A stretch of 64,000 bases of DNA. It comes from Paenibacillus flagellatus (GTDB lineage: Bacteria; Bacillota; Bacilli; Paenibacillales; NBRC-103111). The DNA lies in the NCBI RefSeq assembly GCF_003217775.1, contig NZ_QJVJ01000002.1, positions 372,001 through 436,000 of the forward strand, written 5' to 3'. Positions within the stretch are counted from its first letter, which is position 1. Each line of letters starts with the position of its first letter. A program made the translations under genes and the position numbers. The notes under the pieces are model-generated. The model did no database searches. It saw only the letters and a list, made by a program, of their open reading frames with translations, and was not told the origin of the DNA. This document shows, piece after piece, positions 38,780 to 47,238 of the stretch.

Positions 38780-39562
38780 TCACCCCGCCACGTCCCTTTT
38801 GCGGAAAATGAACCAGGCCAATGCGACGAAGACGACGTAATAGGCGAGCAGCACGGCGATCGAAAAGCCGAGCGACATGCCCTCGAGCGGAGGAACGCCG
38901 CCGTTGGCGTAGACGGCCAAATCCGTATTGGCGAACAAAATGTATTTGGCCCACGCATATTTCATGCCGATCAGTATGGCCATGACGGTGCCGGACGCGA
39001 ACATGATGACGAACGCGAGCGAGATGGCGAGCGCGCTGGAGCGGAACACGGTCGAAATCATGAAGGCGAACGTCACGTTCATGACGAGTTCGACGAGCCG
39101 GTAGCCGTAGTCGCGGAACAGGTCGCCCAGCGTGACGGCCGCTTCCCCGGCGACGGGAGCCTCCCCGGATGCGCCGAACACGATAAAGCCGACGGCGAGC
39201 GAGCTCAGGAACAGAAGCGCGAGCATGGCGAGCAGGAACAGCAGCACCGCGATATATTTGGACAGCAGCACCTTCGAGCGGCTGACCGGCCGGATGAGCA
39301 GCAGCTTGATCGTCCCCCACGTGAACTCCCCGGCCACGATGTCCGCCGCGATGACGACGGAGAAAATAAAGACGAGGAACGTCATCGACGCCGCGTTGCT
39401 CATGTACGCGAACGCGCCGATGCCGGAATCGGAGGCGAACGAGTGCATCAGGACGGCGAACGCGACGACGGCGGCGAACACGAGGCCGGCCATCACCCAC
39501 GTGCGCGGGCGCCGGTAAATTTTCATATTCTCGTTTTGCACGAGACTCCATAAGCTAGACAA
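38780..39562 (-). CDS. ABC-2 type transporter permease
   Basis: 260 residues with six hydrophobic segments (for example TWVMAGLVFAAVVAFAVL and VLLFLLAMLALLFLSSLAVGF). The pattern EFTWGTIKLLLIRPVSRSKVLLSKY is typical of ABC-2 permeases of the YhaP/NatB-like group. I take TTG 39562 as start because AAGAGGTGGG lies about 4-7 nt upstream; GTG 39571 overlaps that RBS. It overlaps the end of the ATPase gene by 8 bp, showing translational coupling. The substrate is unknown. Confidence 0.85.
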   Translation of the reverse strand: MSSLWSLVQNENMKIYRRPRTWVMAGLVFAAVVAFAVLMHSFASDSGIGAFAYMSNAASMTFLVFIFSVVIAADIVAGEFTWGTIKLLLIRPVSRSKVLLSKYIAVLLFLLAMLALLFLSSLAVGFIVFGASGEAPVAGEAAVTLGDLFRDYGYRLVELVMNVTFAFMISTVFRSSALAISLAFVIMFASGTVMAILIGMKYAWAKYILFANTDLAVYANGGVPPLEGMSLGFSIAVLLAYYVVFVALAWFIFRKRDVAG

Positions 39563-40484
39563 TTTGCCCACCTCTTGTCAGCTCGAGGAACTGGTCCTCG
39601 AGCGATTTGGATGCCGCCTTCACGCCGTAGACGAGCACGTCCGCCCGGACGAGGGCGCGCACGAGCTCCGGGATGCGGTCGTACGGGACGGACGCGGTAA
39701 AGCCGCTGCCATCGGTGCCGACGACGCAGCCCGGAATCGCTTCCGCCGCCGCTTGGGCGGCCCGGTCCGCCGGCGCCGCGACGACGGCCACCTCGACGTT
39801 GCCCTCGGCCGGCGCGACCATGTCGCGGATCGCGCGCACGTCGACGAGCCGGCCGTTCTGGATGACGGCGACGCGGTCGCACATGAGCTCCATCTCCGAG
39901 AGGAGATGGCTCGAGACGATGACGGCGGTTCCTTCTTCCTTGGCGAGCCGGCGCAAGTAATCGCGGAGCTCGCGGATGCCTTCCGGATCGAGGCCGTTCG
40001 TCGGCTCGTCCAATATGAGCACGTCCGGCTTGTGCAAAATCGCCTGCGCCACGCCGAGACGCTGGCGCATGCCGAGCGAGTACGTCTTCACCTTGTCGTG
40101 AATCCGGTTGTCCAGCTTGACGAGCGCCACCGCTTCGTCGATCCGCTCGCGCGTAATGCCCGGGATCATCCGGGCGAAATGGAGCAAATTTTGATAGCCT
40201 GTCAAAAATTTGTACAGCTCCGGATTTTCCACGATCGCGCCGACGTGGCGCATCGCTTCCTCGAACCGCTTGTTGACGCTGATGCCGTTCACGAGCACCT
40301 CGCCCTCGGTCATCGCCATCAAGCCGACCATCATCCGGATCGTCGTCGTCTTGCCGGCGCCGTTCGGACCGAGAAAGCCGAACACTTCGCCTCGCGGAAC
40401 GTCGAACGACAGACGGTCGACGATCGTTTTGGAGCCGATTTTTTTCGTTACGTTGCGCAGCTGCACAACCGTATGATCCGACAT
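39555..40484 (-). CDS. ABC transporter ATP-binding protein (CcmA-like exporter subunit)
   Basis: 309 residues. Walker A is GPNGAGKTTTIRMMVG (about 38-53), the signature is YSLGMRQRLGVAQAI (about 135-149), and Walker B is VLILDEPTNGLDPEG (about 153-167), with the switch histidine in VSSHLLSEME. The C-terminal extension of about 90 residues is typical of BcrA/CcmA drug or peptide exporters. It has AGGAGGA 8 nt before ATG. Together with the overlapping permease it forms a two-gene exporter transcribed from a promoter inside the end of the tetR gene. Confidence 0.92.
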   Translation of the reverse strand: MSDHTVVQLRNVTKKIGSKTIVDRLSFDVPRGEVFGFLGPNGAGKTTTIRMMVGLMAMTEGEVLVNGISVNKRFEEAMRHVGAIVENPELYKFLTGYQNLLHFARMIPGITRERIDEAVALVKLDNRIHDKVKTYSLGMRQRLGVAQAILHKPDVLILDEPTNGLDPEGIRELRDYLRRLAKEEGTAVIVSSHLLSEMELMCDRVAVIQNGRLVDVRAIRDMVAPAEGNVEVAVVAAPADRAAQAAAEAIPGCVVGTDGSGFTASVPYDRIPELVRALVRADVLVYGVKAASKSLEDQFLELTRGGQIV

Positions 40485-40552
40485 GATTCATCCTCCTGAA
40501 TGCGGGCCTCTCCACAACCGTTTGCGGTTCCCGGAGCGGCCGGGTACGGAAA

Positions 40553-40581
40553 ATTATACCATAAGTCCGACGCCGTTCCAA
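40553..40581 (-). promoter_or_regulatory. Promoter of ABC exporter operon
   Basis: On the minus strand TTGGAA (40581-40576), a 17-bp spacer and TATAAT (40558-40553). It lies within the 3' end of the tetR gene and drives the ATPase-permease pair. Confidence 0.65.
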
Positions 40582-41192
40582 AACAGGCCGACGATATCGG
40601 ACGCCGTCACGCCGGCCAGCGCGTCCGTCTTCCCGTCTCGTCCGCGAGAGGCGTCCGGTGTCCGGCTCCCCAGCATCATGAGCGAGGAGAACGCATAGGC
40701 GTAGAGAAAGGGGTCTCCGGGGCGGATCGCCCCCGCCTCCATCTCCTTGCGGAAGGCGGCGGCCAGCACGTCGTGCACGGACCGCTCGGCTTCCCGGATC
40801 GTTCCGAGCTGCTCGGGGGAAAGCGAGGAGCCGGCCTCGCGGAGCAAGCTTTCGAAATCGACGTGCGCATGTCTCATGTAGGCGTCGGCGACGTCGGTCA
40901 ACCGTTCGCGAAGCGGGCCGGGTCGGTCGAGCAGCTCGCTCGTCCGCTTGCCGATGCCTGCCAGCATGGTCGTGACGGCGGAGACGAACAGCTCCGCCTT
41001 ATTCGGGAAGTAGTAGTAGACCGAAGCTTTCGTCACGCCGCAGGCGGCGGCGATTTGGCCGAGCGAGACGCTGTCGTAGCCGTATTCCATGAACAGGACG
41101 GAAGCGGTGCGCAGCAGGGCCGGCATGACGTTCGAAGGCACGTCCGCCTTCGGTCGTCCGGGCTTTCGTTTGGCGGGGCGGATATCGGTCAT
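40554..41192 (-). CDS. TetR/AcrR family regulator of MMPL transporter
   Basis: 212 residues. A basic N-terminus (AKRKPGRPK) is followed by a TetR HTH at about 30-70 (LFMEYGYDSVSLGQIAAACG, then VTKASVYYYFPNKAELF). The ligand domain is not assignable. The start has AAAGGAG 8 nt upstream. It is divergent from an MMPL-type exporter whose promoter contains an ACCG-AC-CGGT palindrome. Repression of that exporter is the likely job. Confidence 0.9.
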   Translation of the reverse strand: MTDIRPAKRKPGRPKADVPSNVMPALLRTASVLFMEYGYDSVSLGQIAAACGVTKASVYYYFPNKAELFVSAVTTMLAGIGKRTSELLDRPGPLRERLTDVADAYMRHAHVDFESLLREAGSSLSPEQLGTIREAERSVHDVLAAAFRKEMEAGAIRPGDPFLYAYAFSSLMMLGSRTPDASRGRDGKTDALAGVTASDIVGLFWNGVGLMV

Positions 41193-41248
41193 GGGGAAGG
41201 CTCCTTTCGCCGGGATGAATCCGAAATGTGCAGATCCGGTGTCCGCTA

Positions 41249-41278
41249 TTGTAATATTAACCGACCGGTATATATAAT
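41249..41278 (+). promoter_or_regulatory. Promoter and TetR-type operator of MMPL gene
   Basis: TTGTAA (41249-41254) and TATAAT (41273-41278) are 18 bp apart. The spacer contains the palindrome ACCG-AC-CGGT (41260-41269) with partly symmetrical TA flanks. An operator in this place would block the polymerase. Confidence 0.6.
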
Positions 41279-41365
41279 TATTTTATATCATCACTGTATC
41301 GAAATCCCGGGCGCTTGTCGAGAACGTGCCGGGAATGCGGAAAGCTGCCCGTGGAGGTGTTCGAA

Positions 41366-43600
41366 GTGAGCAAATGGCTGGAGGCGTACGGCCGGAGCGT
41401 GACGGGGCCGCGCGGCAGGTGGATGACGCTGCTCGTCTGGATCGCGTTGGCCGCCGCCCTGAACGTCCTATGGCCGTCCGTGCAATCGCAGGAAAACAAC
41501 AATGCCGCCAATTTGCCGGCGACGTTCCCGTCGGTTCGGGCCGACGAATTGGCGAAGCGGGAATTCCCGAGCGCGGAAGGCGTACCGGCGCTCGTCGTCT
41601 GGCATCGCGAGTCCGGTCTGAACGAAGGCGACCTGTCGGTCGTCCGGAAGCTGGCGGAGACGTACAGCGAGAAGCCGCTGCCGGGGCAGATCGCCGTGCC
41701 GCCGTATCATCGGATGCCGCTTCCCGCCCTGCAGGCGCAGCTGTCGGGCGACAAGCAGACGCTCGTCATGCCGCTCGTATTCGAGAGCGGCACCGATACC
41801 GATCGGCTCAAAGACAATTTCGCCGCGCTGCGGCAAGAAGCGGCTGCGGCGAACGCCGGCCTCGATCCGTTCGCGGAGAAGCTGTCGTCCGACCGACTCG
41901 TCGCGCGGGTGACCGGCCCGGCCGGCATCCAGACGGACGCGGTCGGCCTGTTCCAAAACGCCGACGTCTCGCTGCTCATCGCCACCGTCCTGCTCGTGCT
42001 CGTCCTGCTGCTAGCCATCTACCGGTCGCCCATACTCGCCGTCATTCCGCTCGTCGGCGTCGGATTCGCTTACGGCGTAACGGGGCCGATGCTCGGCTTC
42101 CTGGCGAAGGCGGGGTGGATCGAGGTGGACGGCCAAGCGATCTCGATCATGACCGTCCTTCTGTTCGGGGCGGGCACCGATTACGGCCTGTTTCTCGTCG
42201 CCCGCTTCCGCCAGCTGCTGACCGTCGAGACGGACAAACGGACCGCGCTCAAGCAGGCGCTCACCGGATCGTCCGGGGCGATCGCGATGAGCGGCTTCAC
42301 CGTCGTCCTGTCGCTGGCCGCGCTGCTGCTGGCCGAGTACGGCGCGGTCCGGCGGTTCGCCGTGCCGTTCAGCTTGGCGATACTCGTCATGGCGATCGCC
42401 AGCTTGACGCTCGTCCCCGCGCTGCTCGCCATTCTCGGCCGCGCCTCGTTTTATCCGTTCGTGCCGCGGACGCCGGACATGATTCGCGAGCGGGCCGCGA
42501 GGAAGGGGGTTCCGGCGCCGGAGCCGCCAAACCGGCGTACCGCAGGCGCCCGGTTCGCCGATCTGGTCGTCCGGCGCCCGTGGGCGGTCATCGTCGTCAC
42601 GGTGGCGCTGCTGGGCGGCGCGGCTTCGTTCGTGCCGAACGTCAAGTTTACGTACGATCTGCTGTCGTCGTTCCCGGAGACGATGCCGTCCCGCGAAGGG
42701 TTCGCCTTGATCGGGGAATCGTTCTCGCCCGGCAGCCTCGCTCCGGTCCGGGTCATGGCGGATACGGGCGGCAAGCCGGTCGACCTGCGCTCGGCGCTGG
42801 AGCGGCTTCCGTTCGCCGATCGCGTCGGCGAGGCGCAGCAAGGGAAGCTGAATCCGAGCATCGTCTCGGTCGAGCTGGAGCTGAACGTCAACCCGTACGA
42901 TAACGAAGCGATGGCGTACATCCCCGAGGTGCGCGGCGCCGTGGTGAAAGCGCTCGCGGAAGCGGGAGTGGCGGACGCGGAGGAACGCGTCTGGATCGGC
43001 GGCCAAACCGCCTCGCAGTACGATGCGAAACGGGCGGGAGAACGCGACGGGAAGGTGATCATGCCTGTTGTCGTCGGCTTGATCGCGCTTTTGCTGCTCG
43101 CATACTTGCGTTCGTTCGTGGCGACGCTCTATCTGATCGCCACCGTCGTCCTGTCGTACGGCTCGGCGCTCGGCCTCGGCTGGCTCGTGCTTCATTACGC
43201 GATGGGAGCGGACGCGGTGGCGGGGGCGATTCCGCTGTACGCCTTCGTGTTCCTCGTCGCGTTGGGCGAGGACTACAACATTTTCATGATTTCGAGCATA
43301 TGGAAGAAGCGCAAGGAGATGCCGCTCCGTCAGGCGATCCGGGAAGGCGTGCGCGAGACGGGCGGCGTCATCACGTCGGCGGGGCTCATCCTGGCCGGTA
43401 CGTTCGCGGTGCTGGCGACGCTGCCGATTCAAGTGCTGCTGCAATTCGGTCTGATTACCGCCATCGGCGTCCTTCTCGACACGTTCGTCGTCCGCCCGTT
43501 TCTTGTGCCGGCGATAACGGCGGTGCTCGGTCGCGCCGCCTTCTGGCCCGCAGCCGTTCCCGCTCGAAATGGGGACGTCGCGAGGAACGACGCTTCCTAA
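41366..43600 (+). CDS. MMPL/RND-superfamily exporter (YdfJ-like)
   Basis: 744 residues with the duplicated plan of MMPL proteins. A first helix near 20, an extracytoplasmic domain and a helix bundle at about 185-360 (including the proton-path motif GAGTDYGLFLVARFRQ near 270) form the first half. A second extracytoplasmic domain and a second bundle at about 560-735 (ALGEDYNIFMISSIWKKR) form the other. Start GTG 41366 has GGAGGTG 6 nt upstream; earlier codons at 41315 lack an RBS. It exports lipids, drugs or similar hydrophobic compounds; the substrate is unknown. Probably repressed by the divergent TetR protein. Confidence 0.9.
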   Translation: MSKWLEAYGRSVTGPRGRWMTLLVWIALAAALNVLWPSVQSQENNNAANLPATFPSVRADELAKREFPSAEGVPALVVWHRESGLNEGDLSVVRKLAETYSEKPLPGQIAVPPYHRMPLPALQAQLSGDKQTLVMPLVFESGTDTDRLKDNFAALRQEAAAANAGLDPFAEKLSSDRLVARVTGPAGIQTDAVGLFQNADVSLLIATVLLVLVLLLAIYRSPILAVIPLVGVGFAYGVTGPMLGFLAKAGWIEVDGQAISIMTVLLFGAGTDYGLFLVARFRQLLTVETDKRTALKQALTGSSGAIAMSGFTVVLSLAALLLAEYGAVRRFAVPFSLAILVMAIASLTLVPALLAILGRASFYPFVPRTPDMIRERAARKGVPAPEPPNRRTAGARFADLVVRRPWAVIVVTVALLGGAASFVPNVKFTYDLLSSFPETMPSREGFALIGESFSPGSLAPVRVMADTGGKPVDLRSALERLPFADRVGEAQQGKLNPSIVSVELELNVNPYDNEAMAYIPEVRGAVVKALAEAGVADAEERVWIGGQTASQYDAKRAGERDGKVIMPVVVGLIALLLLAYLRSFVATLYLIATVVLSYGSALGLGWLVLHYAMGADAVAGAIPLYAFVFLVALGEDYNIFMISSIWKKRKEMPLRQAIREGVRETGGVITSAGLILAGTFAVLATLPIQVLLQFGLITAIGVLLDTFVVRPFLVPAITAVLGRAAFWPAAVPARNGDVARNDAS

Positions 43601-43615
43601 ACGGACGAAACGCGC

Positions 43616-43647
43616 AAAGAGCCGCTCCCGTAATAGGGCGGCTTTTT
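43616..43647 (+). terminator. Terminator of MMPL gene
   Basis: AGCCGC (43620-43625) pairs with GCGGCT (43638-43643), extended by CC/GG, followed by T5. Confidence 0.75.
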
Positions 43648-43706
43648 GTGCCCGGTTCCATATTCAACGCGGGCTCCGAGGAGGTTTCCGCCCGAAGCGA
43701 ATCGCT

Positions 43707-44792
43707 TTATTGCAGCACGATCGTATCGCCTTCCTGCAGCCCTTCGAGCACCTCGGTTTTGTCCGCCGTCTCGAGGCCGACCCGGATCGGCCGCTTCTCG
43801 ACGCCCTGCGCCGTTTCGAGCATGACGTAGTAGCCTTCCTTGTCGCGCTGGACGGCGATCGTCGGCACCGTCAGGACGTCCTTCTTGTTGTCCGTCTCGA
43901 TCGAGGCGGTCAAGCCGAGTCCCGCGATCAAGCTTTCGTGCGCGTCGATCGAAATGACGACTTCGAACTGCGCCGCGCTCGTCTCGTTGGCGGCCGCCTT
44001 CGGAAATTTCGACACTTTCTCCACGACGCCCGTCAGCTTCGTCTGCTTCAGCGCGTCGATCGTTACTTGAACGGGCATCCCCGGACGGATGCGGAACACG
44101 TCGTATTCGCCGACGGACGCCGTCATTTGCAGCTTCGAGACGTCGACGATTTTGCCGACCGCGTCGCCTTCCTTCACCTTTTGCGGCTTCGGCGTTCCGG
44201 CGAACAGGAAAATGCCGTTTTCGGGCGCCGTCGCTTCCGCCTTCGCGAGCTTCTCACGTTTCGCCTCCAGCTCCGTCGCGGCGACCGACCGGTTCAGCCG
44301 GTCGAGCTCGCTCTGGACATCGCGCGACGCGGTTTGCGCGAACCGCTGCAGCGCCTCGGACTCGCTCGCGGCGATCGTCTCGCCCGACTTGACTTGGGAA
44401 GCCTGCTCCGCGGCTTTCAGCTTCGCCTCGAGCTCCAGCTTGCGGACGTTGGCCGACTGTGCGGCGATTTGGTCGCGCAGCTCCTTGCCGTCGAGGACGA
44501 ACAGCGGATCGCCCTGCTTCACCTGCGCGCCGTCGTTCACGCTCCAAGCGGTCACGTCGGCGGAAAACGGCGCGTACACGATCGTCTCCTTGATATAGGA
44601 CGATTTTCCTTTCACTTCGACCGTATTCGCCAAGTTTTCTTTGACCGCCTTGAACTTGATCGCGCTGTTGCCGGCCGCGGACGATTTGTTCGGCGCGGGA
44701 GCCCCCGGGTGGCTTTGCAAGTACAGGACGCTGCTCACGGCGAACAAGACGACCGCTATGGCGACGTACAGCCACGTTTTCTTTTTTCGCAT
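43707..44792 (-). CDS. Membrane-fusion/HlyD-type adaptor of MacAB-like exporter
   Basis: 361 residues. A single N-terminal membrane anchor (WLYVAIAVVLFAVSSVLYL, about 6-24) is followed by a lipoyl/barrel-sandwich half (VNDGAQVKQGDPLFVLDG), a coiled-coil hairpin at about 105-180 and the second lipoyl half (VKEGDAVGKIVD). A beta-barrel follows (VGEYDVFRIRPGMPVQVTID). It belongs with the permease and ATPase just upstream and works outside the membrane. ATG 44792 is chosen from the MRKKKTW start; AAGGAG lies about 12 nt upstream. Confidence 0.88.
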   Translation of the reverse strand: MRKKKTWLYVAIAVVLFAVSSVLYLQSHPGAPAPNKSSAAGNSAIKFKAVKENLANTVEVKGKSSYIKETIVYAPFSADVTAWSVNDGAQVKQGDPLFVLDGKELRDQIAAQSANVRKLELEAKLKAAEQASQVKSGETIAASESEALQRFAQTASRDVQSELDRLNRSVAATELEAKREKLAKAEATAPENGIFLFAGTPKPQKVKEGDAVGKIVDVSKLQMTASVGEYDVFRIRPGMPVQVTIDALKQTKLTGVVEKVSKFPKAAANETSAAQFEVVISIDAHESLIAGLGLTASIETDNKKDVLTVPTIAVQRDKEGYYVMLETAQGVEKRPIRVGLETADKTEVLEGLQEGDTIVLQ

Positions 44793-44809
44793 CGCTCTTC
44801 TTATCTCCT

Positions 44810-46189
44810 TTATCCCTCCCGTTTGATTGCGGTGAGCGCGTCCGTTCTCGAAGCTTTGATCGCCGGGAAAATGCCGGACAGCACGCCGGTCAGCATGGCG
44901 AAAAACAGGCCGAGCGGCAAAATCCAATAGCTGATGAACAAAATTTCGGCGTTGTCCGGGGAAGGCGAGTCGGACGATCGGATGAGCACGATATTGATCG
45001 CCCAGACGACCCAATAGGCGAACAAAATGCCGGCGAGACCGCCGAGCAGCCCGAGCATCGCCGATTCGACGACGAACATGTTGCGGATTTGCCCCAAATT
45101 CGCCCCGAGCACCTTCATGATGCCGATTTGCCGGCGCCGCTGATGCGTCGACATCGTCATGGCGACGATGATCGAGATCGAGGCGACGAACAGGATGAAC
45201 AAGCCCGCCCCGCCGAAAATGATCCGCACGATGACGAATTCCTGGCTCATGCTTTCTTGGCGGCTCAGGTTGTTCATCGTGCGCAGCTTCATTTTCTGGA
45301 TCAAGCTGTCCGTTTGCGCGACCGCATCGACCGGAGCGACCTTCACCTTGACCGAGTCGAACTTGTCTCCGACGGTTATTTGCGCCGACGCATTGCCGGA
45401 GGCCGCGGCCGTCGCCTCGCGGATTTGACGGGCGAGCCCGGACGAGATGTACGCCGTTTTTTGCGAAAAGTAAAGGTACCGGTCGCTCATGCCCTCCGGC
45501 CGCTTCTCGATGGCGACGACCCGGACCGGGAACTCCAACGTTTTCGTCGTCCCGTCCGCCAGCGTAACCGTCCGGACGAGCCGGATCATTTTGCGGTAAA
45601 GCGGATACGGCACGATCTGCGCCCGTTCCCGGCCTTCGATGATATCCAGCTCTTGCCGGGCTTGCTGCTGCCGCGCCGATTCGCTGAAGGACGTTTGACG
45701 GTCCCTCAGCCCGATCGTCGCCGTGTAGCTGAGCACGATGACGTTGTCCTGATCGATCGGGGAGCCCTGCTGGAACTCGATCCCGAAATCCGGCAGCGTC
45801 CCGAGATCGGTCGCGGTCACGTCGATCCGGCCGATCTTCGAGTCGTCGGCCACGAACTCCAGGTCGCCGACGTTCTCGTAGGCGGCCGCCGTCTTGACGT
45901 TCGGCAGCGAGCGGATGAGCTGCAGCTTTTGCTTCGTGATGTCGTATTCGCCCGGTCCGTTCGCATTCGGCGTTTCCGACGATCCGCCGCCGTTCATGAC
46001 GGTAATTTCGTCGGTTTTCAAATAATAGCTCATCTGCTTCGCGCTGTAATGCGTCACCGACTCGCCGAAGGCAAGCGCCACGACGATCGACGCGGAGCCG
46101 ATGGCGATGCCCATGACGCACAGCAGCGTCACGACTTTGCGGCGGCGCAGCTGGTCCCAGCCGAGGACGAGATAATCGCGCAATCTCAT
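44810..46189 (-). CDS. MacB/FtsX-type ABC transporter permease
   Basis: 459 residues. A first helix (VTLLCVMGIAIGSASIVVALA, about 20-40) is followed by a large extracytoplasmic MacB_PCD domain (about 45-310) and three C-terminal helices with an FtsX domain (about 325-450; GLFILFVASISIIVAMTMST and SRTDALTAIKREG). Its ATG overlaps the stop of the ATPase gene by 4 bp, and the adaptor gene follows 17 bp later. It is the mechanotransmitting subunit of a tripartite-style exporter of peptides or antibiotics. Confidence 0.9.
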   Translation of the reverse strand: MRLRDYLVLGWDQLRRRKVVTLLCVMGIAIGSASIVVALAFGESVTHYSAKQMSYYLKTDEITVMNGGGSSETPNANGPGEYDITKQKLQLIRSLPNVKTAAAYENVGDLEFVADDSKIGRIDVTATDLGTLPDFGIEFQQGSPIDQDNVIVLSYTATIGLRDRQTSFSESARQQQARQELDIIEGRERAQIVPYPLYRKMIRLVRTVTLADGTTKTLEFPVRVVAIEKRPEGMSDRYLYFSQKTAYISSGLARQIREATAAASGNASAQITVGDKFDSVKVKVAPVDAVAQTDSLIQKMKLRTMNNLSRQESMSQEFVIVRIIFGGAGLFILFVASISIIVAMTMSTHQRRRQIGIMKVLGANLGQIRNMFVVESAMLGLLGGLAGILFAYWVVWAINIVLIRSSDSPSPDNAEILFISYWILPLGLFFAMLTGVLSGIFPAIKASRTDALTAIKREG

Positions 46190-46902
46190 GGGCTTCCGCC
46201 TTCCCCGCGCCGCGTCTCCGGCTCCGCCGCCGGATCGGGCTCGACGAGCTTGCCGTCGCGCAGCTGGATGATCCGCTTCGTCCGTCTCGCCACCTCATGC
46301 TCGTGCGTGACGATGACGAACGTAATGCCGAGCGTCTCGTTCAGCTCGATCAGCAGGTCGATAATTTCCGCTTCCGTCTTCGTGTCGAGGTTGCCCGTCG
46401 GCTCGTCGGCGAAGACGACCGCCGGCTCCGTCACGAGCGACCGGGCGATGCTGACGCGCTGCTGCTGGCCGCCGGACAGCTGGGACGGGAACATCTCCGT
46501 CTTGCCGGACAGCCCGACCCGGTCGAGCAGCTCGCCCGCCCGCGCCCGGCGCGCCTTCGCCTTGACGCCCTGGAAGACGAGCGGCAGCTCGACGTTTTCG
46601 CGGACCGTCAGGTGGGGGATCAGTTCGTACGATTGAAAAATAAAGCCGATATGGGTGCGCCGGAAGACGGCGAGCGCGTTCTCGCTCATCCGCTCGATCT
46701 GGTGGCCGTCGATGCGGATGCTCCCTTCGGTCGGCTTCATCAGGCCGGCCATCAGGTTGAGCAGCGTCGACTTGCCGGAGCCGGAGCTGCCGAGCAGGGC
46801 GACCATCTCGCCGCGCTCGACGCGGAAGTCGATGCCGGCGAGCACTTGGGTCGGTTCCGTTCCGTTCAGGAACGAATGGGAAAGCTGTTGGACGGCTAGC
46901 AC
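46186..46902 (-). CDS. MacB/LolD-type ABC transporter ATP-binding protein
   Basis: 238 residues, normal for this class. Walker A is LLGSSGSGKSTLLNLMAGL (about 39-57), the signature LSGGQQQRVSIARSL (about 141-155), and Walker B VVFADEPTGNLDTKT (about 161-175). The start is GTG 46902 with GGAGGGG 5 nt upstream; the frame is open further but without an RBS. First gene of the ATPase-permease-adaptor operon. No two-component system is adjacent, although such exporters are often induced by one. Confidence 0.92.
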   Translation of the reverse strand: MLAVQQLSHSFLNGTEPTQVLAGIDFRVERGEMVALLGSSGSGKSTLLNLMAGLMKPTEGSIRIDGHQIERMSENALAVFRRTHIGFIFQSYELIPHLTVRENVELPLVFQGVKAKARRARAGELLDRVGLSGKTEMFPSQLSGGQQQRVSIARSLVTEPAVVFADEPTGNLDTKTEAEIIDLLIELNETLGITFVIVTHEHEVARRTKRIIQLRDGKLVEPDPAAEPETRRGEGGSP

Positions 46903-47076
46903 AAAACCCCTCCGTATCGTAAAGCCGGACCTCGGTCGTCCGGCCGGTACCCGAAGCCGTACGCCGACGGCTCCGAAACTAGTCCCATCATACCGGAACG
47001 GGCTTAATAGTTTTTCAAGAAAACATGAAGATTTTCTTAATTGTGGCAAAGGATCCGGAGGATACCGGGAAACGCA
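46903..47076. other. Gap before MacAB-like operon and amidoligase promoter
   Basis: Part of the 336-bp gap 46903-47238. An AT-rich stretch (about 47005-47045) separates two GC-rich sides. On the minus strand TTGAAA (47018-47013) and TATGAT (46992-46987) are 20 bp apart, too wide for an ordinary promoter but the best candidate for the exporter operon. No gene is visible here. Confidence 0.35.
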
Positions 47077-47105
47077 TTGAAAGAGGCGGGCGGGTCGGCT
47101 ATAAT
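47077..47105 (+). promoter_or_regulatory. Sigma-A promoter of amidoligase-family gene
   Basis: TTGAAA (47077-47082), 17-bp spacer and perfect TATAAT (47100-47105). The transcript should start near 47112, giving a leader of about 127 nt that contains the tiny ORF and the RBS-masking hairpin. Confidence 0.75.
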
Positions 47106-47140
47106 CGGCTTAACCATTTCTTTACAGGAGGGATTGGCGC

Positions 47141-47167
47141 ATGATGCCGAAGAAAGTGCCCCGTTAA
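47141..47167 (+). CDS. Candidate 8-residue leader peptide MMPKKVPR
   Basis: AGGAGG (47126-47131) sits 9 nt before ATG 47141; the frame encodes MMPKKVPR and ends at TAA (47165-47167). The RBS is as good as those of the real genes. The stop lies 12 nt before the left arm of a hairpin that covers the next gene's RBS. This is the layout of translational-attenuator leader peptides. Whether it is translated is not known. Confidence 0.5.
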   Translation: MMPKKVPR

Positions 47168-47179
47168 TGCCGAGACCCG

Positions 47180-47229
47180 CCCTCTCTTCGCCGGCCGTAG
47201 GAGCTTGCGCATTTTAATCATAGAGAGGG
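47180..47229 (+). promoter_or_regulatory. Hairpin that would mask the amidoligase RBS
   Basis: CCCTCTCT (47180-47187) is perfectly complementary to AGAGAGGG (47222-47229). The right arm is the Shine-Dalgarno of the amidoligase gene (ATG at 47239). A ribosome paused at the end of the leader ORF would reach the left arm and free the RBS (inference). Confidence 0.55.
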
Positions 47230-47238
47230 ACGGATCAT

